From: Chitinophagaceae bacterium
GTDB taxonomy: Bacteria > Bacteroidota > Bacteroidia > Chitinophagales > Chitinophagaceae
Assembly (NCBI GenBank): GCA_024707305.1
Contig: JANPZZ010000005.1
Coordinates: forward strand, 1-64,000
DNA length: 64,000 nt
Direction: 5' to 3'
In this document: in pieces, positions 58,263 through 64,000 of the stretch
Position numbering within the stretch: the first letter of the stretch is position 1
How the letters are laid out: each line of letters starts with the position of its first letter
The notes under the pieces: model-generated
Told to the model about the DNA's origin: nothing
The model's database searches: none
What the model saw: only the letters and a program-made list of their open reading frames with translations
Position numbers and translations under genes: made by a program

Positions 58263-58299
58263 CAAAATTATTTTATCGACAGTTTACCGGGTAACTTTG
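58263..58299. promoter_or_regulatory. Divergent -7 elements for rnhB and ctaA
   Basis: Minus-strand TAATTTTG at 58263-58270 (for rnhB) and plus-strand TAACTTTG at 58292-58299 (for ctaA) in a 57-bp gap. The ctaA element ends 7 nt before ATG 58307, so its transcript should have almost no leader. -33 elements are not obvious for either. Confidence 0.45.
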
Positions 58300-58306
58300 C
58301 AGCGCT

Positions 58307-59392
58307 ATGATTACGCAGCCTATTCGCTCTACGAAGCCAGTAGCAATCTGGCTCCTGATTGGTGTATTCATGATAATGGTGCAGGTGCTGCTCGGCGGCA
58401 TCACCCGACTTACGGGTTCCGGGCTCTCTATCACTGAATGGGCACCGATAATGGGCACACTCCCACCTATGAATGAAACCGAATGGAATCAGGCATTTGA
58501 TCAATACAAACAGATTGCACAATTTAAATATGTGAACTCCCATTTTGAGTTGGCGGATTTTAAATTCATCTTCTTCTGGGAATGGTTTCACCGGCTTTGG
58601 GCCCGCCTGATTGGCGTGGTATTTCTCGTACCCTTTATCATTTTCATCGTACAAAAGCGATTTAACCGCCATATGATTCAGCCGCTCGTCATCCTCTTCC
58701 TGCTGGGATTATTGCAGGGACTCGTGGGATGGATCATGGTACAAAGTGGTTTGGACGATTCGGAGTTGTTGTATGTAAGCCATTATAAACTCGCAATACA
58801 TTTTATCCTGGCACTTGGACTTTTGGTGTACACACTTTGGTTTGCGTTGAAACTACTCGTTCCAACGCATCGGCTTAGCCCTCTGCCTGCGCTACGCAAA
58901 GGACTATACTGGTTGATTGGTTTATTAACATTGCAACTGATCTACGGTGCATTTATGGCGGGCCTGAAAGCCGCCACTGCAGCACCCACCTGGCCGGATA
59001 TCAATGGTCACTTTGTTCCGGAGAACCTGTCGCAGTTTGGTGGACGAACCTATTCGGGTGTCTCCGCACTGTTTGATCATCCGCTGCTCGTGCATTTTAT
59101 TCACCGCAACCTCGCATATGTGATTGCTGTGCTGGTGTTGATCTGGAGCTACCGTGCATGGAGACAAAATGGATCTGCATTTTTCAAAACCTGGCGCAGC
59201 TGGCCACTTATACTGGTAATTGTACAGGTGGTACTCGGCATATTCACTGTGTTGTATGCAGCATCACCCTCTTCACTATTATGGTTGGGCGTGTCGCACC
59301 AGGCGGGTGCTATGTTGTTATTGATGTCGTTGATTGTATGTCTTTATGCCACGTTGCAACCTAAAGATAATGCAGCTGCCGCCCGCAGATAA
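58307..59392 (+). CDS. ctaA: Haem A synthase
   Basis: 361 residues, eight helices. COX15/CtaA features: GGITRLTGSGLSITEW near residue 30, WFHRLWARLIG type sequence (EWFHRLWARLIGVVFLVPF), LVHFIHRNLAYVI and VSHQAGAMLLLM with the four conserved His. Converts haem O to haem A. Encoded about 25 kb from the cox operon it serves, alone with its own promoter. Confidence 0.94.
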   Translation: MITQPIRSTKPVAIWLLIGVFMIMVQVLLGGITRLTGSGLSITEWAPIMGTLPPMNETEWNQAFDQYKQIAQFKYVNSHFELADFKFIFFWEWFHRLWARLIGVVFLVPFIIFIVQKRFNRHMIQPLVILFLLGLLQGLVGWIMVQSGLDDSELLYVSHYKLAIHFILALGLLVYTLWFALKLLVPTHRLSPLPALRKGLYWLIGLLTLQLIYGAFMAGLKAATAAPTWPDINGHFVPENLSQFGGRTYSGVSALFDHPLLVHFIHRNLAYVIAVLVLIWSYRAWRQNGSAFFKTWRSWPLILVIVQVVLGIFTVLYAASPSSLLWLGVSHQAGAMLLLMSLIVCLYATLQPKDNAAAARR

Positions 59393-59462
59393 AAGCTTGA
59401 TATACCAGATTTATATTATTATTTTTAAACCTATCTGCAACGCCAGACTAATATAGGTAGGT

Positions 59463-61246
59463 ATGCATCATTCTTTTTTCTTTTTCAGATCTACTGCATT
59501 GCTTTTATTGTTGTTTTTTTCAACAATGGTTACAGCTCAGGTCAGCAATCCCTGGGCAGAGCGTGATGCGCGAATGAAACTGGCTGAGGAAAGAAACCGG
59601 GCATATGAGCGTGCGCAGCGCGAGGCGAGGGAGGATTGGGAAAAAATTTGAACGCGAACAACGCGCACGAAGAGAAAAGGAACGACAGGCAAATGTTGCT
59701 GCGGCTGTAAGAAATGAAGAGGTAAATGCACGCACGCGAATAATAAATGGGAAATCGGTTTATTTAGCAACTGTTCCCGCCCGACTGGCATCTACCGATA
59801 TTGAAATTGTGCAGCAGGACAGCCTGTTTGGGCTGCTGCAAAAAAGGAAAGCTCATACAACCGATGATCTATGAACGCATCATAGGTGGTGTACCCGGAG
59901 CGCCGGTAGTTGTGGTGAAAAATGGGAAATATGGATTACTAAATACAGCGGGAAACGTAATAACGCAAGCCAGCTACGATAGTATAACCGGCGTTTTTGT
60001 TCAGGATCTGTGTATCGTGAAACAATATGGTTTATATGGGTACGTTAGCAAAAACGGTGTAGAAGCGATAAAACCCCGGTTCACTACTGCAGAAAATTTT
60101 TACGGCGAGTATGCAAAGGTGAGCATGGAGAGGAAATTTGGTTTAATCAGCAAATCAGGTAATCTTGTTTTAAAACCTGAGTACGAAGATGTAAAACTGT
60201 TGAATGAAACGGAAGCGGCGTTTATGCGAAATGGGAAATGGGGTGTGGTAAGTTTATTAAATGTTGAACGTATAGCTCCGGAGTATGAAGAAATAAGGAG
60301 TTTTGGAAGATTAATACTTGCGAAGCGGGGAAGCGTTCAATACTTATACAATTCGGACGGGAAATTGCTCGATGAAAATGGATTTGACCAATACAAACAG
60401 GATCGCAATGCAGCGTATATAATGCCGGGCAGAAACAAAAAATGGGGCATCGCCGATTATAGTGGAGTACTGAGTTTTAAACCGGAATATGATAGTATTA
60501 TCGCTATTGAGCTGGGCAATAAATCGCTGGCAATACTGGAACGCAATAGCAAACTGGGATTAGGCGATACGTATACTGGTCAAATTTTAATTCCTGTAGA
60601 ATATGATCAGATCAATAAATTAAAAAGTGATAATAATCTATTCTGGCTTCAACTTATTAATGGTAAAGACGCTGCCTTTTTTCATGTGCTGTATGAAACA
60701 ATTACTCCTGACGACGTTAGTCGCCAGAAAGGCTACGGCCGTGTAAAAAAAGATGGGAAATGGGGATTGGCAGCAGGCGGCTATTTCGACCTGTTGAATC
60801 CGGAGTTTGATTCTATAGCGCCGGTGAAAATGGATCAAAGAAGTAGCTTTTATACGGTTACAACTGCCTATAGTAAACAGGGAAAATGGGGCGCCTTTCA
60901 GAAATTACAGGGAACCGGAACAAATGTAGACTATCAACCCGAATATAAAATTGCCGCGGAATACGATGAAATTATTGCAGACGAATATGTACTGGCAAAA
61001 AAAGGCGATAAATGGGGTGCACTGGCCTGGGGTGGAAAAATCATAATACCCTTTGAATATGAAAAACTATGGATGCAACAAACAGAAAATAAAAAGAATA
61101 ATTTCACCTATGATATTTATGGCAGGTTGGGACGGCATACCTACCTGTTTAGTGTAAATAAAAAAGGTGAATGGGAACCAAAAAAAGAAGTAATCCTGAC
61201 TAATTATAAATGTCTTCGTAGTATTACTTATTCATCACAACAGTAA
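59463..61246 (+). CDS. Exported WG-repeat protein
   Basis: About 594 residues after repair of two A-run shifts (59641-59646 and 59840-59845). Signal FFFRSTALLLLLFFSTMVTAQ; a highly charged helical segment (RMKLAEERNRAYERAQREAR) to about residue 100; then at least eight WG/YG repeats such as NGKYGLLNTAGNVITQASYD, YGLYGYVSKNGVEAIKPRF, NGKWGVVSLLNVERIAPEYE, KKWGIADYSGVLSFKPEYDS and KGDKWGALAWGGKIIIPFEY. WG repeats form a beta-propeller-like surface of unknown partner. Periplasmic or surface. Confidence 0.82.
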
Positions 61247-61279
61247 TCGATCTACATCAGATAAAACTTGATAAGCCTA

Positions 61280-63514
61280 ATGAAAGCCTGGATTCGCGGA
61301 TTTTACTATTCTTTTCCCATTCAGTTGCTATTCCTGCATTTCAGGAAATACCAGGCATTACTTATTTTCTGGCTCGTCCTCTTTAGTACCGTTCATGGCA
61401 GCTTTATGAAAGGCTTTGGGGCCGATTCCCTGTTTCTTGCACCGGAATACCTGGGAAATGTGAACGCCGTGAGTGCAGCACTGGTAGGGGTTGCGGTAGG
61501 CATGTTTATCATGAGTTGGAATATCAGCACATTTATCCTCTTTAGTAAACATTTCCGTTTTCTTGCCGCCACTACTAACCCCTTTCTGAAATATTGTATC
61601 AACAACGCCGTGATTCCGCTGGCGTTTTTGATTTTTTATTTCTGGAATGCGTATGATTTTACTACAACAAAAGAATTGATCAGCAAAACAGAAGTATTGT
61701 TTTTGGCAGGAGGTTTCCTGAGTGGTCTATCCCTGTTGCTCGCTATTTCATTTATTTATTTCTTCCGTGCCGATAAAAATATCTTCCGCAGGATGATTCC
61801 CATGCTGGAGAATACGGCTGAGTATGTAACACAGTTAAAACCTAAAAGCGAATATTATCATAACGAGAGTTTGATACATGTGGAATGGTATCTCAACTCA
61901 CCCTTTCGCCGCAGGGCCGCGCGAGATGTAAGACATTACACTCCCAATTTCGTGGATTCGTTGTTTAAACGACATCACTTTGCGTCGATCCTCAGCGTGT
62001 TTTTTGCATTTATATTCCTGGTAGGCATTGGTTTTTTTCTTGAATCTCCATTCTTCCAGATACCTGCCGCAGCCAGCATTACCATCCTTTTCAGCATCCT
62101 GATTGGTGTAGCCGGCGCATTCTCTTATTTCCTGCAAAGCTGGAGTGTTCCTTATTTGCTGCTGTTGTTTTTATTGTTGAATTTTTTGTACCAGATGGAC
62201 TGGATCGATCCACGTAACAAAGGTTATGGGCTTAATTATACCAATAAAACGGAACGCCCCGAATACAGTCGCGATGGATTGATGGCACTTTGTACGCCTG
62301 AAAAAGTGGAAGCCGACCGGCAGAATATGATGCGCATCCTGGATAACTGGAAAGCAAAACAAAAAAGACAAAAACCACTGCTTGTTGTTCTCAACACCAG
62401 TGGCGGTGGACACCGGAGTGCTACATTTACCATGAGTGTTTTGCAGGAGCTCGACAGCCTCACCAATGGACGCATCATGGATAATGTATTCCTGATCAAT
62501 GGTGCATCGGGTGGGATGATTGGTGCTACTTATTTCAGGGAACTGTATCGACAAAGGGCTGCAGGCGCAGTGATCAACCTGCGTGATCCAAAGTATGTGG
62601 ATGATATCGCGAGTGATTTGCTCAACCCATTGTTCTCAAGTTTTGTAGCCCGCGACCTGCTGGCGCCGGCACAAAAGTTTTCTATCAATGGCTTTAAATA
62701 TGTAAAAGACCGCGGGTATGCATTTGAAGAAAAATTAAACCGCAATACGCGCGGCTTTTTAGATAAACAAATACGCGATTACAAAGAAGATGAAAAAGCG
62801 GCACGCATTCCGCTGATGTTTTATAATTCAGTGGTAACCCGCGATAGCCGCAAACTCGTCATCAGTACACAACCGGTGAGTTTTATGATGCGGGGTTGGC
62901 AGGATAGTACACGTATTCCTTCCATGGATCCGGATGTAATAGACTTTGGTGCTTTTTTTGAAAAACAAAATCCTGAAGGGTTGCGATTGCTCAGCGCGCT
63001 GCGTATGAATGCAACATTCCCAATCGTGCTGCCCAATGTATGGTTGCCCAGCGACCCGGTTATTGATGTAATGGATGCAGGGTTACGTGATAACTATGGA
63101 CAGGAAACCAGCCTGCGTTTTCTTAATTCATTCGACGATTGGATAAAAGAAAATACCAGCGGGGTGTTACTGATTCAAATCCGTGATCGCAGCCCCGGCG
63201 CCTGGGAGTTTCCTTATCTTTCGGATGATATTACCGACCATGCAACAAAACCATTCCTGCTATTGCAGCACAACTGGTTTAAAATGATGGAATATTTTCA
63301 GAATGATATGTTGAGTTATTATACTGAAACATCGCAGAGCAACGTGTACAAAGTTTTGTTTCAATACGCATCTGAAAAGGAAGAAAATAAAGCTGCACTC
63401 AATTTTCATTTAAGTAAACGCGAAAAATTGCACATTATATCAAGTGTCAATTCATCGGCGAACCGCCAGAGTTTTGAAATGATTAAACGTTTGCTGGTTG
63501 AAAACAAGCAATAG
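61280..63514 (+). CDS. Patatin-like phospholipase with N-terminal multi-helix membrane domain
   Basis: 744 residues from ATG 61280 (a TTG at 61268 is possible). Residues 1-330 carry seven or eight helices (YQALLIFWLVLFSTVHGSF, VSAALVGVAVGMFIMSWNIS, FASILSVFFAFIFLVGIGFF, YLLLLFLLLNFLYQMDWID). The patatin domain follows: oxyanion NTSGGGHRSATFTMS near 375, nucleophile elbow NGASGGMIGATYF near 410 (GxSxG with Ser) and the acidic dyad VMDAGLRDNYG near 600. All catalytic parts are present. Likely a lipid acyl hydrolase held in the inner membrane with the catalytic part in the cytoplasm. Confidence 0.85.
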   Translation: MKAWIRGFYYSFPIQLLFLHFRKYQALLIFWLVLFSTVHGSFMKGFGADSLFLAPEYLGNVNAVSAALVGVAVGMFIMSWNISTFILFSKHFRFLAATTNPFLKYCINNAVIPLAFLIFYFWNAYDFTTTKELISKTEVLFLAGGFLSGLSLLLAISFIYFFRADKNIFRRMIPMLENTAEYVTQLKPKSEYYHNESLIHVEWYLNSPFRRRAARDVRHYTPNFVDSLFKRHHFASILSVFFAFIFLVGIGFFLESPFFQIPAAASITILFSILIGVAGAFSYFLQSWSVPYLLLLFLLLNFLYQMDWIDPRNKGYGLNYTNKTERPEYSRDGLMALCTPEKVEADRQNMMRILDNWKAKQKRQKPLLVVLNTSGGGHRSATFTMSVLQELDSLTNGRIMDNVFLINGASGGMIGATYFRELYRQRAAGAVINLRDPKYVDDIASDLLNPLFSSFVARDLLAPAQKFSINGFKYVKDRGYAFEEKLNRNTRGFLDKQIRDYKEDEKAARIPLMFYNSVVTRDSRKLVISTQPVSFMMRGWQDSTRIPSMDPDVIDFGAFFEKQNPEGLRLLSALRMNATFPIVLPNVWLPSDPVIDVMDAGLRDNYGQETSLRFLNSFDDWIKENTSGVLLIQIRDRSPGAWEFPYLSDDITDHATKPFLLLQHNWFKMMEYFQNDMLSYYTETSQSNVYKVLFQYASEKEENKAALNFHLSKREKLHIISSVNSSANRQSFEMIKRLLVENKQ

Positions 63515-63528
63515 TTCCTGCATTTTGA

Positions 63529-63562
63529 TTTGCAAAGAAGAAACGATGTTCCCCTAATTTTG
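63529..63562 (+). promoter_or_regulatory. Promoter TTTG-N22-TAATTTTG
   Basis: TTTG at 63529-63532 and TAATTTTG at 63555-63562, a full match to the Bacteroidota promoter. The -7 element ends 4 nt before ATG 63567, so transcription should begin at or beside the start codon. Confidence 0.6.
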
Positions 63563-63566
63563 CCGG

Positions 63567-64000
63567 ATGTCACGCCGAATTTTATATGTAGTCAACCCTG
63601 TTTCCGGAGCGCGTACCCGGAAAAACCTGAAGCTGTTGATAGCCGATGAAACCCGCAAAGCGGGATTGGAATACGCGATTGAAGATTCGGTGGCTAGTGC
63701 TGATTATTCTCTCCTTGAAAAGAAAATAAAGGAAGAAGGTTTCACCGATGTTGTAATTGCTGGTGGCGATGGTACGGTGAGCCAGGTGGTGGCAGGATTG
63801 ATGCACCTGCCCGTGCAATTTGGAATCATACCCTGTGGTTCCGGCAATGGGCTTGCGCTGGCTGCCGGTATTTCAAAGACAAGCGAAAAAGCATTGCATA
63901 CAGTTTTTACAGGCATTGCAAAACTAACCGATGGTTTTCGTATCAATAATCATTTCGCCTGCATGTTGTCGGGGTTGGGCTTTGATGCAAAAGTTGCGCA
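63567..64000 (+). CDS. Diacylglycerol/sphingosine kinase family protein, 5' part
   Basis: At least 144 residues, cut by the window end. RRILYVVNPVSGARTRKNLK, the nucleotide motif VIAGGDGTVSQVVAGLM, and IIPCGSGNGLALAAGI are the DAGK catalytic signatures (YegS/DgkB/LCB5 family). Phosphorylates a lipid diol or a sphingoid base; Bacteroidota make sphingolipids, but the substrate cannot be fixed here. Follows the patatin gene by 52 bp with its own promoter. Confidence 0.9.
   Translation, partial: MSRRILYVVNPVSGARTRKNLKLLIADETRKAGLEYAIEDSVASADYSLLEKKIKEEGFTDVVIAGGDGTVSQVVAGLMHLPVQFGIIPCGSGNGLALAAGISKTSEKALHTVFTGIAKLTDGFRINNHFACMLSGLGFDAKVA

Noticed and set aside
24..61246. A phage-defence or toxin-antitoxin system
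   Set aside because: I checked the unknown genes and small frames for paired toxin-antitoxin, restriction, CBASS, retron or Cas features and saw none.

Overview
The window looks like a chromosomal segment of a Bacteroidota, most likely a Chitinophagaceae-type bacterium. The grounds are an alternative complex III (ActABCDEF) operon joined to an aa3-type cytochrome oxidase, futalosine-pathway MqnC, promoter elements of the Bacteroidota form TAnnTTTG, many signal-peptide/DUF proteins typical of that phylum, and tandem M16 peptidases. The lineage is inferred from gene content, not from an rRNA gene; none is present.

Layout. 1-560: 5' part of mqnC. 560-4942: secreted aspartyl/PDZ protease, two M16 peptidases, a small four-helix membrane protein. 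5061-7112: two convergent DUF4421 paralogues. 7432-16558: fused E1 alpha/beta dehydrogenase, two serine hydrolases, purN, a TPR protein and small unknowns, with a 15-copy 20-bp tandem array near 15000. 16970-33377: the respiratory block actA-actB-actC-actD-actE-actF, coxB, coxA, ctaB, two coxC paralogues, coxD, sco and DUF420, all on +. 33640-42204: ATL protein, trmB with a tiny DUF5522 gene, DUF3078, a structured tRNA-like RNA, an Lrp regulator, an OppC-type permease, a lipoprotein, a glycosyltransferase. 43120-45890: an AT-richer cassette resembling sxtI/sxtK/sxtJ (carbamoyltransferase, DUF5989, SxtJ) preceded by a truncated SGNH hydrolase. 46011-53534: MarR regulator with a palindromic operator, acyl-CoA dehydrogenase, dihaem cytochrome, and the oxidative pentose-phosphate operon gnd-zwf-pgl on -. 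53740-64000: OFOR beta, tsaC, MBL hydrolase, rnhB, ctaA, WG-repeat protein, membrane patatin, start of a diacylglycerol-kinase-family gene.

How it fits together. MqnC makes menaquinone; ActABCDEF would oxidise menaquinol and pass electrons through haem c domains to the CuA/haem a oxidase; CtaB and the distant CtaA make haem A; Sco loads CuA. The gnd-zwf-pgl operon supplies NADPH and pentoses.

Two things colour the whole window. First, at least 25 single-base frameshifts, mostly at A or T runs, interrupt about 17 genes, including core enzymes; this looks like a long-read assembly error pattern rather than gene decay. Gene spans below are given as the repaired whole gene, with the break noted. 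Second, the intergenic spaces are full of short-word repeats (GAAATGTG-like, CGGCAAA-like, CGATCATC-like) arranged as inverted arms around a spacer, plus other palindromic families. The most distinctive single object is a minus-strand RNA at 36979-37145 with a tRNA acceptor/T-arm/Leu-type D-arm, an 80-nt structured insertion and its own intrinsic terminator.
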